This document shows, piece after piece, positions 1 through 6,184 of a stretch of 6,328 nucleotides of DNA. The stretch is taken from assembly GCA_041844835.1 (NCBI GenBank), contig JBGZBU010000028.1, positions 1 to 6,328 of the forward strand, read 5' to 3'. The position numbers were made by a program, and so were the translations under genes. The notes under the pieces were generated by a model that worked only from the letters and a program-made list of their open reading frames with translations, searched no databases and was not told the DNA's origin. This stretch comes from CAUUCX01 sp041844835 (GTDB lineage Bacteria > Bacillota > Clostridia > Peptostreptococcales > Anaerovoracaceae). How positions within the stretch are numbered: position 1 is the stretch's first letter; the number at the start of each line of letters is the position of its first letter.

Positions 1-2607
1 AATGATTCTGATTACTTCATTATTCCCTTCTTCCCTTATTACAAGCTGCGTATAGCCGTACGCGTCCCCTACGGGCGTTACCACTCCGCCTTCGCTCACT
101 TTCGCTATCCGCTCGTCCGCTATGCTGAACTTGATCTTTGACCCGTCCACAGGTAATGTCGGATATACCAAATTAAAACCCAGTACCTTTGTAATGCTGC
201 TCTTATCTATACTAAATTTCTGATCTGAAGAAATTCTTATCACCACCGGAAGCGGATTGTCAGCATCAAATGTGACGGCACCGCTGCCGCCCGTTATATT
301 TGCCCTTCCTATATTGAGACCTGTGTTGATGCCTGATGCTGTACGCACCGGAGCATTTCTTTGAACAATGCTGCCATCGCCAAGTTGTCCGTATGCATTA
401 TACCCCCATGTCCATACGTTGCCGTCTTTCTTTATTGATACCAAGTGATGCTGTCCGCCGGATATATCCATCACATCCGTAAACTGATCACTTGAACCGA
501 ATCCGGATATGACTTTCACAGGAGTATTTTTTCCTACTGTAGTCCCGTCGCCAAGCTGACCGTATACGTTATGCCCCCATGCATATGCGACTCCGTCCGC
601 TCCTACTGCTTGTCCGCCATAGTGTTCGCTCCCTACTGAAGTAAATTTATAGTTGCTGGCAAGATTAAGTGAAGCGAAATTCACCGCCACGGGAGAAAGT
701 TTGCTAGAACCAGCTCCGCATCCCAGTTGTCCATTGCGATTATCACCCCATGCGTAAGGCTTGCCATCCGATCCAAGCGCTATTACGTGATAATATGAGG
801 ACGATATATCAGTCGCCTGCAGATACTGTCCTCCACTCTCCCCACCTATTACTCTCTTAGGAAGTGACCTGTCCGCCGCGCTCCCGGTACCTAATGTACC
901 GTTACCACCGTATCCCCATGCATATACCGAGCCGTCCGCTCTCATAGCACATGCGGAAGAGTTGCCCGCCGTTATTTTTACGATGTTCTCAAGATATTCC
1001 TTCCCTGTTTCCCCTCCCTTTACAAGTCCCGGGAAATATCTATCGTATGTCGTTCCGTCGCCGAGCTGTCCATTTCCATTATTACCCCAAGCATAAAGCA
1101 TTCCGCTTTTACTTATTGCAAAAGAAGTGGCCTCACCCGCTCCTATCGAAACTATATCCGAAAGAATTCCGCTATTGCTTGGCCCTTTTACCTGCACAGG
1201 AGAAGTCCTTTGGTTCAGACTGCCATCGCCCAGTTGGCCAAGACCATTATATCCCCAGCTCCATACCGTTCCGTCGGATTTCAGTGCAAGAGCATTAAAA
1301 TAATTTGCCGTTATATCCACAATATCCGTAAGGAATCCGGTTGCTGCCGCACCTTTTACCTGCATAGGCACTATATTGGTCGTTATAGTACCGTTTCCCA
1401 GTTGTCCGTAGCCATTGTGTCCCCAGCTCCATAATGTTCCGTCTGATTTAAGCGCATAGGTCGAATTATGGCTGCACACAACTTTAGGGGTTGCTACCGC
1501 GCCTGCCGGGCGAACTTCCAGCGGCAGGACGTAGAACTCGCCGTCGACGGTCGCCGTGACCTGAGTTGTACCCCAATGGATACCGTTTACCGAAGTACCG
1601 GATATGCTAGCTATGCGGGAGTCAACGATTCCGGTGAGTACCACGTTGCCGGAGCTCTTGCCGGAAACTGCACGGAAATGAGTCGTCAGATCCAGCGATC
1701 CGCCCTGCTCTATACGCACTCTCTGATATGTCTGCACCGCATTGTTGCCGCGTTGGCTGCTGTTTTGCGGCCCGTCCACGAGCGTGTTCGGACCGTCCGC
1801 GGCATCCGCCGCATTGCTCGTTCCGTCGTTTGCAACTGCCGTCGGAGCGCCATAATTATCAAATCCCGCCTGCACGTCCGTCGCAGTCAGCATTTCAGCG
1901 CCACCGGTTGAAATTTTGGAATTCATGTCATAAAAACTCACGGACATATCGCCAAATTCAAGTCCGCCTTGTGAAGTACTCTCCGCCGCGCCGCCCGCGT
2001 CAAACGATTCATCCGCTCTGTCTGCGAGTATCAGTCCGGTTTCTTTTATTGAATCGACGTCAAGTCCCATCTCCGAGAGCGCATCCCATGTGAGGGTCTC
2101 ACGAGCGGACTCATTATACATTTCGATCAGGAATTTTGTGATTTCCGGAGATTCCGATTTTTTGATCTGCTCCAGCATTGCTTCGCTGTCATCAGCTTTT
2201 ATCGTACCTGTCTGCTGCTGTTTTGCTTTCAGGTCAGCTATCATTTTCTTCATCTCGGGAGAGAGATTTGGATCGTTCGGATCGATCTGCTTCACGCCTG
2301 CCGATGTAGAGGAAACGCGGGAAGATGCCGCAGCCGCGTCCTGCGCTTCCGCCGCCTGCGCCCTGCGCACGCCGAGCGGATCCGGATCGAGCGGATTCAC
2401 CTTGTACACAACATTTGCCGAACTGCCAGCATCGCCTTTTTTCGCTGACGCCGCAAACTGATTCGCCTGTGCGAAAGCTCCTCCTTCCCCAAGATTTTCA
2501 GCATGCAGTGTGCGATCAAACGCAAGCGAAAAATCGCCCAGTAACATAACAAAAATTATAGCCGCGGCTATAACCCTTACTGTCCTGCCTTTAACGCGTA
2601 AATCCAT
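1..2607 (-). CDS. Exported RCC1-repeat / Ig-like domain protein, 3' end outside window
   Basis: The frame is open for 869 codons from ATG at 2607 to the window edge, with no stop, so the C-terminus is missing. The start is set by a GGGAGGA ribosome site just upstream. Residues 1-29 look like a signal peptide or membrane anchor: basic residues at 4, 6, 8 and 11, a hydrophobic core at 12-23 and a possible S-L-A cleavage site at 27-29. Residues 30-290 are Ala/Asp/Ser-rich, partly helical, and I recognise no domain. Residues about 292-366 resemble a bacterial Ig-like (BIG2-type) domain, with IASISGT and a G-T-T-x-V-T-A strand pattern. Residues about 376-756 hold seven RCC1 repeats. Residues about 820-857 (IAKVSEGGVVTPVG) look like a further Ig-like unit. 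RCC1 propellers are generally binding scaffolds. The function here is unknown, and a surface or adhesive role is inference. The gene is separated from dnaJ by a terminator and has its own leader. Confidence 0.9.
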   Translation of the reverse strand, partial: MDLRVKGRTVRVIAAAIIFVMLLGDFSLAFDRTLHAENLGEGGAFAQANQFAASAKKGDAGSSANVVYKVNPLDPDPLGVRRAQAAEAQDAAAASSRVSSTSAGVKQIDPNDPNLSPEMKKMIADLKAKQQQTGTIKADDSEAMLEQIKKSESPEITKFLIEMYNESARETLTWDALSEMGLDVDSIKETGLILADRADESFDAGGAAESTSQGGLEFGDMSVSFYDMNSKISTGGAEMLTATDVQAGFDNYGAPTAVANDGTSNAADAADGPNTLVDGPQNSSQRGNNAVQTYQRVRIEQGGSLDLTTHFRAVSGKSSGNVVLTGIVDSRIASISGTSVNGIHWGTTQVTATVDGEFYVLPLEVRPAGAVATPKVVCSHNSTYALKSDGTLWSWGHNGYGQLGNGTITTNIVPMQVKGAAATGFLTDIVDITANYFNALALKSDGTVWSWGYNGLGQLGDGSLNQRTSPVQVKGPSNSGILSDIVSIGAGEATSFAISKSGMLYAWGNNGNGQLGDGTTYDRYFPGLVKGGETGKEYLENIVKITAGNSSACAMRADGSVYAWGYGGNGTLGTGSAADRSLPKRVIGGESGGQYLQATDISSSYYHVIALGSDGKPYAWGDNRNGQLGCGAGSSKLSPVAVNFASLNLASNYKFTSVGSEHYGGQAVGADGVAYAWGHNVYGQLGDGTTVGKNTPVKVISGFGSSDQFTDVMDISGGQHHLVSIKKDGNVWTWGYNAYGQLGDGSIVQRNAPVRTASGINTGLNIGRANITGGSGAVTFDADNPLPVVIRISSDQKFSIDKSSITKVLGFNLVYPTLPVDGSKIKFSIADERIAKVSEGGVVTPVGDAYGYTQLVIREEGNNEVIRII
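340..1482 (-). repeat. Seven tandem RCC1 repeats (one complete beta-propeller)
   Basis: The core motif W/Y-x-W-G-x-N-x-x-G-Q-L-G-x-G occurs seven times, starting at residues 393, 449, 505, 562, 618, 675 and 732. The period is a regular 56-57 residues. Each copy is preceded by a strand of the type A-L-K-S-D-G-T and followed by a P-V-x-V strand. Known RCC1-fold propellers have seven blades, so this block should close into one full ring. Copy 4 is the most divergent (GGNGTLGTG). Copy 5 has Cys in the last motif (GQLGCG). Copies 1 and 2 are also similar at DNA level, which suggests origin by tandem duplication. Blade boundaries are approximate. Confidence 0.87.
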
Positions 2608-2611
2608 GTAG

Positions 2612-2618
2612 TCCTCCC
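2612..2618 (-). promoter_or_regulatory. Ribosome binding site of the RCC1-repeat gene
   Basis: The minus strand reads GGGAGGA, then four bases (CTAC), then ATG. This is a strong Shine-Dalgarno match. It decides the start at 2607, directly followed by a basic, hydrophobic signal-peptide-like N-terminus. Confidence 0.8.
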
Positions 2619-2631
2619 GAAACTAAAGTGT

Positions 2632-2637
2632 ATTATA
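2632..2637 (-). promoter_or_regulatory. Candidate -10 box (TATAAT) for the RCC1-repeat gene
   Basis: A perfect TATAAT lies on the minus strand 24 bases before the start codon. It would give a short leader of about 18 bases that just contains the ribosome site. I see no good -35 hexamer 16-18 bases upstream (GAATTC lies there), and the region is AT-rich, so the match could be chance. Transcription may instead start further upstream, for example near the TTGACT at about 2850. Confidence 0.35.
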
Positions 2638-2778
2638 TTCAAAAATTATTCAAAGAATTCTTAAAACTCATTTTGTCCAAAATCGCATACCTGTATACCC
2701 GCCCCAAGCACTGCTAAAACCGGAATTTGCAAGTATGTCACTACACAATTAAGGGGACATAATTTACAAATTTTTACA

Positions 2779-2804
2779 ATCATGGGCATAATCCCGCCCA
2801 TGAT
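2779..2804. repeat. Perfect 9-bp inverted repeat with 8-base spacer
   Basis: The arms ATCATGGGC and GCCCATGAT are exact reverse complements, at 2779-2787 and 2796-2804. They sit in AT-rich DNA between the dnaJ terminator and the RCC1-repeat gene. No U-tract follows on either strand, so it is not an obvious terminator. It could be a protein-binding operator or an mRNA leader hairpin, and the sequence alone does not decide. Confidence 0.5.
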
Positions 2805-2884
2805 ATAGGTATACTATTATGTGAAGCGTATTACACGTGAATTTCAAAGTCAATAAAATACATAAAGAATTTTGATGTTTATAC

Positions 2885-2921
2885 AAAAAGAAGCGGCAAA
2901 ATTTGAAATTTTACCGCTTCT
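2885..2921 (-). terminator. Rho-independent terminator of the dnaK-dnaJ unit
   Basis: On the minus strand the arm AGAAGCGG (2921-2914) pairs with CCGCTTCT (2896-2889). After one mismatch the stem continues with six A/T pairs, leaving a three-base loop. A run of five T, TTTTTG, overlaps and follows the last stem base. This is the classical stem plus U-tract in the right orientation, 110 bases after the dnaJ stop. On the plus strand the following sequence has no U-tract, so the terminator acts one way. Confidence 0.87.
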
Positions 2922-2978
2922 CGCCTGTTTTCGCACATTTTGTTGTATACAAATTGAGCTTTTTTGACTATATCTTGT

Positions 2979-2995
2979 GCACCCCTCGGGGTTGC
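2979..2995 (-). other. Small GC hairpin in the dnaJ 3' untranslated region
   Basis: The minus strand reads GCAACCCCGAGGGGTGC. GCA pairs with TGC and CCC with GGG around a four-base CGAG loop, with one bulged A. No U-tract follows, so it is not itself a terminator. It may stabilise the 3' end of the message or be chance. Confidence 0.3.
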
Positions 2996-3030
2996 TCTAC
3001 TCTTACCGCCATCCTTTTACTGCTATTCCT

Positions 3031-4182
3031 TTATTCCTTGCCCCTGAATAGCTCTTTTACGCTGCTGAGGAAGCCGCTTTTCTTCTGATAGGCTTCCGCA
3101 CCGATACGTTCATCCAGCTGCTCCAGCAGCTCTTTCTGCTCCGCCGTCAGGTTTTTCGGCACCTCCAGAAGCACCTTGACGTAGAGGTCTCCCTTTCTCG
3201 CGGAACGCTCGGGCTTGATACCGTTGCCTTTAAGCCTGAAAACCGTGCCGGGCTGTGTGCCGGGCGGTATTTTGTAGCTTATTTTTCCCTCAAGCGTAGG
3301 AACTATTATCTCATCGCCGAGCGCCGCCTGAGCAAATGTAACGGGGATTTCGAGAATGAGATTGTTGCCGTCGCGCCTGAAAAGCTCGTGAGGCTTGACG
3401 GATATGATCAGAAACAGGTCGCCGGGCGGGCCGCCGTTTTTCCCGGGAGTGCCGTGCCCCCTCACGGATATGACGGATCCGTCATCCACTCCTGCGGGGA
3501 TGCTCACGGCTATTTTTACTTCCTTGCGCTCCGTTCCGCTGCCGTGGCATCTGCTGCATTTTTCGTCTATGATCTCACCCGTGCCGCCGCATTCCGGACA
3601 TGTGGAAATGCTCTGAAATTGCCCGAACGGTGTGCGCTGCACGGTTTCAACCTGACCCGAGCCCCCGCAGCGCCCGCAGGTGTGACTGCCGCTGCCGGGT
3701 TCCGCACCGCTGCCTCCGCAGTGTTCGCAGGTGACCGGTTTTGTCAGCTTGATCTTCTTTTTTGCTCCGAACGCGGCTTCTTCAAATGTGATCGTAATGT
3801 TTTTCTTGATGTCTCCGCCGCGCATCGGACCGTTCCTGCGCGCCTGCGAGTAGGCGCCGCCGCCGAACATACCCCCAAACATGTCGAATATGTCCTCAAA
3901 TCCGCCCGCGCCGCCGAAACCTCCGAATCCTCCGCCGCCGAATCCCGCGTTGGGATCCACTCCGGCATGCCCGAATCTGTCGTATTTGGCTTTTTTATCG
4001 GGGTCGGAGAGCACGCCGTACGCCTCATTTATCTCCTTGAATTTCTCTTCCGCCTCTTTATCGCCCTTGTTTTTGTCGGGGTGATATTTCATGGCGCTTT
4101 TCCTGAACGCTTTTTTTATTTCGTCGTCGGAGGCGCCTTTTTTCAGCCCCAGTATCTCGTAGTAATCTCTTTTATCTGCCAT
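3031..4182 (-). CDS. dnaJ: Chaperone protein DnaJ (Hsp40), type I
   Basis: This is a cytosolic co-chaperone of 383 residues that binds unfolded clients, passes them to DnaK and stimulates DnaK ATP hydrolysis. It has the full type I layout. The J-domain spans about 5-70, with the essential HPD at 34-36. A Gly/Phe-rich linker at about 71-123 contains the EDIFDMF (DIF-type) motif. The zinc region has four C-x-x-C-x-G-x-G motifs at 152, 169, 195 and 209, giving eight cysteines for two Zn ions. C-terminal beta domains for client binding and dimerisation run to about 350, and a short charged tail ends in FRGKE. Length is normal for the family and no key residue is missing. The ATG at 4182 follows an AAGGA site at 8 bases. 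The gene lies 89 bases after dnaK on the same strand, almost certainly in one operon, and a terminator follows it. Confidence 0.98.
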   Translation of the reverse strand: MADKRDYYEILGLKKGASDDEIKKAFRKSAMKYHPDKNKGDKEAEEKFKEINEAYGVLSDPDKKAKYDRFGHAGVDPNAGFGGGGFGGFGGAGGFEDIFDMFGGMFGGGAYSQARRNGPMRGGDIKKNITITFEEAAFGAKKKIKLTKPVTCEHCGGSGAEPGSGSHTCGRCGGSGQVETVQRTPFGQFQSISTCPECGGTGEIIDEKCSRCHGSGTERKEVKIAVSIPAGVDDGSVISVRGHGTPGKNGGPPGDLFLIISVKPHELFRRDGNNLILEIPVTFAQAALGDEIIVPTLEGKISYKIPPGTQPGTVFRLKGNGIKPERSARKGDLYVKVLLEVPKNLTAEQKELLEQLDERIGAEAYQKKSGFLSSVKELFRGKE

Positions 4183-4190
4183 TTATGCTT

Positions 4191-4228
4191 TCCTTTTCCT
4201 ACAGCCCGCCGGCGTTTTCCGACGTCTG
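4191..4228 (-). promoter_or_regulatory. dnaJ ribosome binding site with an adjacent upstream hairpin
   Basis: AAGGA at 4195-4191 lies 8 bases before the dnaJ ATG and is the last part of a repeated purine tract (AGGAAAAGGA). Just upstream on the minus strand, CGTCGG (4224-4219) can pair with CCGGCG (4212-4207) around a six-base loop, with one U-G pair. A second short helix, CAG with CTG, lies outside an internal loop. The hairpin ends seven bases before the purine core and leaves the ribosome site exposed. It may insulate dnaJ translation or mark an mRNA processing point. That role is inference. Confidence 0.5.
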
Positions 4229-4271
4229 CCGCAATTTGCTCCCCGGCTGTTTCCGGCTCACTATTTCCCGA

Positions 4272-6140
4272 TTATTTCCCGGACTCGTCATCGTCCACCA
4301 CTTCAAAATCCGCGTCAACCACACCGTCGTCAGCCGCGCCGCCATCCGGCGATGCCGCACCGCCCGCAGCCATATCCGGACCTGCGCCCGCGCCTGCCGC
4401 CGCCTGCGCCTGCTGGTACATCTTCGCCGAGAGTTTGTGGAACTGCTCTTCGAGCTTTTCCGTAAGATCTTTGATCTGCTCGAAATTGTTCGCTTCGAGT
4501 GCGGAGGAAAGCGCGTCCTTGGCCGATGCGATTTCATTTTTCTCGCCCTCTTCAAGCGTTGCATCCAGTTCTTTCAGCGCTTTTTCGGTCTCATACACGA
4601 GGCTTTCCGCCTTGTTTTTCACCTCGGCTTCTTCCTTGCGTTTTTTGTCTTCCTCGGCAAACTGCTCGGCTTCTTTGACTTTCGCCTCAACTTCTTCATC
4701 CGAGAGCTTGTTTGAGGATGTGATGGTGATGCTCTGCTCCTTGCCGGTGCCCATGTCCTTTGCGGATACGTTGACTATGCCGTTTGCATCGATGTCAAAC
4801 GTTACTTCTATCTGAGGTACGCCGCGCGGCGCCGGAGGTATACCGGTGAGCTGGAATCTGCCCAGAGTGATGTTGCCTGATGCCATCTCGCGCTCGCCCT
4901 GCATTACGTGTATATCCACCGCCGGCTGATTGTCCGCGGCTGTCGAGAATATCTGGCTTTTTTTCGTCGGTATGGTGGTGTTTCTCTCAATCAGCTTGGT
5001 AGCAACACCGCCCAGCGTCTCAATCGACAGGGAGAGCGGAGTCACGTCGAGCAGCAGCACGTCGTGCACTTCGCCGGTCAGAACTCCCGCCTGAACAGCC
5101 GCTCCGAGCGCCACGCATTCGTCAGGATTGATGCCTTTGAACGGTTCCTTGCCCGTGATTTTTTCTACCGCTTCCTGTACCGCCGGGATCCTTGTGGAAC
5201 CGCCGACGAGCACCACTTTATCTATGTCCGAGTTTGAAAGTCCCGCGTCTTTCATAGCTTTTTTGATGGGTTCTATGGTGGCGTCCACGAGTTTTTCGGT
5301 GAGCTGATTGAATTTCGCGCGGCTGATGTCCATGGTGAGGTGGAGCGGACCGCTTTCCGCCACCGTGATGAACGGCAGATTTACATTTGTGCTCTGCGCG
5401 CTTGAAAGCTCTTTCTTGGCTTTTTCTGCGGCTTCTCTGAGACGCTGCATCGCCATTTTGTCCTGCCTGAGGTCAATGCCGTGCTCCTGTGCGAAAGAAT
5501 CCGCCATGAAGTTCAGCAGGGCATTGTCGAAATCGTCTCCGCCCAGCTTGGTGTTGCCGTTTGTGGCGAGCACCTCAAATACGCCGTCGCCTATTTCGAG
5601 TATGGATACGTCAAATGTGCCGCCGCCCAGATCGTATACGAGGATCTTGTGTGAACCCGTGTCTTTGTCGAGACCGTACGCGAGCGATGCCGCAGTCGGC
5701 TCGTTGATGATTCTTTCAACTTCGAGTCCGGCTATCTTCCCCGCATCTTTTGTCGCCTGTTTCTGGCTGTCCGAGAAATATGCCGGAACGGTGATTACCG
5801 CTTTTGTGACTTTTTCGCCGAGATATGCTTCGGCATCCGCCTTAAGTTTTCCGAGTATCATCGCGGAAATATCCTGCGGCGTATATTTTTTTCCATCCAC
5901 TTCCACGGTGTAATCCGTGCCCATCTCTCTTTTGATGGATGAGATGGTTCTTTCAGGATTTGCTATTGACTGTCTTTTTGCGACTTCGCCGACGAGTCTT
6001 TCGCCGCCTTTTGCAAATCCCACAACGGACGGCGTTGTCCTGTTCCCCTCCGCGTTTGCAATTACTACGGGCTCACCGCCCTCAAGCACCGCAACTACGC
6101 TGTTTGTTGTGCCCAAATCAATTCCTATTACTTTCCCCAT
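4272..6140 (-). CDS. dnaK: Chaperone protein DnaK (Hsp70)
   Basis: This is a cytosolic ATP-dependent chaperone of 622 residues that binds exposed hydrophobic segments in cycles driven by DnaJ and GrpE. The N-terminal ATPase domain (about 1-357) has all three Hsp70 signatures: GIDLGTTNS at 6-14, YDLGGGTFDVS at 169-179 and VVLVGGSTRIPAV at 309-321. VPAYF at 118-122 is intact. Thr175 matches the E. coli autophosphorylation site Thr199. The interdomain linker VLLLDVTP is at 361-368, followed by the beta substrate-binding domain to about 475 and a helical lid to about 575. The tail is Ala/Gly-rich and ends VVDADFEVVDDDESGK. Compared with E. coli, about 24 residues are absent before residue 118, as in Firmicutes. 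Position 15 is Val where many DnaKs have Cys. The start at 6140 gives the canonical MGKVIGIDLG. An in-frame TAA lies upstream, and there is no other ATG, GTG or TTG between it and this start. Confidence 0.99.
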   Translation of the reverse strand: MGKVIGIDLGTTNSVVAVLEGGEPVVIANAEGNRTTPSVVGFAKGGERLVGEVAKRQSIANPERTISSIKREMGTDYTVEVDGKKYTPQDISAMILGKLKADAEAYLGEKVTKAVITVPAYFSDSQKQATKDAGKIAGLEVERIINEPTAASLAYGLDKDTGSHKILVYDLGGGTFDVSILEIGDGVFEVLATNGNTKLGGDDFDNALLNFMADSFAQEHGIDLRQDKMAMQRLREAAEKAKKELSSAQSTNVNLPFITVAESGPLHLTMDISRAKFNQLTEKLVDATIEPIKKAMKDAGLSNSDIDKVVLVGGSTRIPAVQEAVEKITGKEPFKGINPDECVALGAAVQAGVLTGEVHDVLLLDVTPLSLSIETLGGVATKLIERNTTIPTKKSQIFSTAADNQPAVDIHVMQGEREMASGNITLGRFQLTGIPPAPRGVPQIEVTFDIDANGIVNVSAKDMGTGKEQSITITSSNKLSDEEVEAKVKEAEQFAEEDKKRKEEAEVKNKAESLVYETEKALKELDATLEEGEKNEIASAKDALSSALEANNFEQIKDLTEKLEEQFHKLSAKMYQQAQAAAGAGAGPDMAAGGAASPDGGAADDGVVDADFEVVDDDESGK

Positions 6141-6151
6141 ATTTGTTTTCC

Positions 6152-6184
6152 GCCGCAGGAATCTGCCCGCGGCTCTCCTTTCCT
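6152..6184 (-). promoter_or_regulatory. dnaK ribosome binding site separated from AUG by a GC hairpin
   Basis: The only strong Shine-Dalgarno tract before dnaK, AGGAAAGGAGAG, begins at 6184, and its GGAG core ends 34 bases from the ATG, too far for normal initiation. Directly after it, the arm GCCGCGGG (6173-6166) pairs with CCTGCGGC (6159-6152) over 8 bp, including one G-U, around a six-base loop. Folding removes 22 bases and brings GGAGA to about 11 bases from the ATG. The bases left next to the ATG (GGCGGAAAACAAAT) offer only a weak alternative site. A structure-bridged start is inference from this geometry. Confidence 0.55.

Larger units (their letters stand above)
2608..3030. other. 423-base intergenic region between dnaJ and the RCC1-repeat gene
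   Basis: I see no gene here. On the minus strand it runs as follows: 110 bases of dnaJ 3' untranslated sequence with a small hairpin, the terminator, an AT-rich stretch with TTGACT (about 2850), the 9-bp inverted repeat, and then the leader of the RCC1-repeat gene. The leader includes two shorter palindromes, ATTTTG-TC-CAAAAT at 2670-2683 and AAGAATTCTT at 2653-2662. CCCGCCC occurs twice on the plus strand, at 2698-2704 and 2793-2799. No riboswitch class was recognised. Confidence 0.6.

Noticed and set aside
951..2549. Plus-strand open frames opposite the RCC1-repeat gene (74 to 147 codons)
   Set aside because: The minus frame is uninterrupted for 869 codons with clear repeats. The plus frames are Arg/His/Ser/Pro-rich shadows with no domain.
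2641..2760. Possible riboswitch before the RCC1-repeat gene
   Set aside because: I looked for c-di-GMP-type core motifs and other familiar classes and found none. A covariance-model search would be needed to change this.
2965..3015. Possible 14-codon peptide after dnaJ (starting MAVRVEQ)
   Set aside because: The purine tract touches the ATG with no proper spacing, and the frame is too short to support as a gene.
2903..3088. Plus-strand 61-codon hydrophobic frame
   Set aside because: It starts inside the terminator hairpin and ends inside dnaJ antisense. No ribosome site was seen, and its hydrophobicity follows from T-rich sequence.
3744..4564. Minus-strand 94- and 121-codon frames overlapping dnaJ and dnaK
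   Set aside because: They lie in other frames within or across the chaperone genes and have Arg/Ser-rich shadow composition.
3388..4815. Plus-strand open frame of 475 codons across dnaJ and the end of dnaK
   Set aside because: It lies antisense to two unmistakable chaperone genes, matches no family and has a low-complexity Ser/Ala-rich composition. Long frames opposite hsp70 genes are a known codon-bias artefact.
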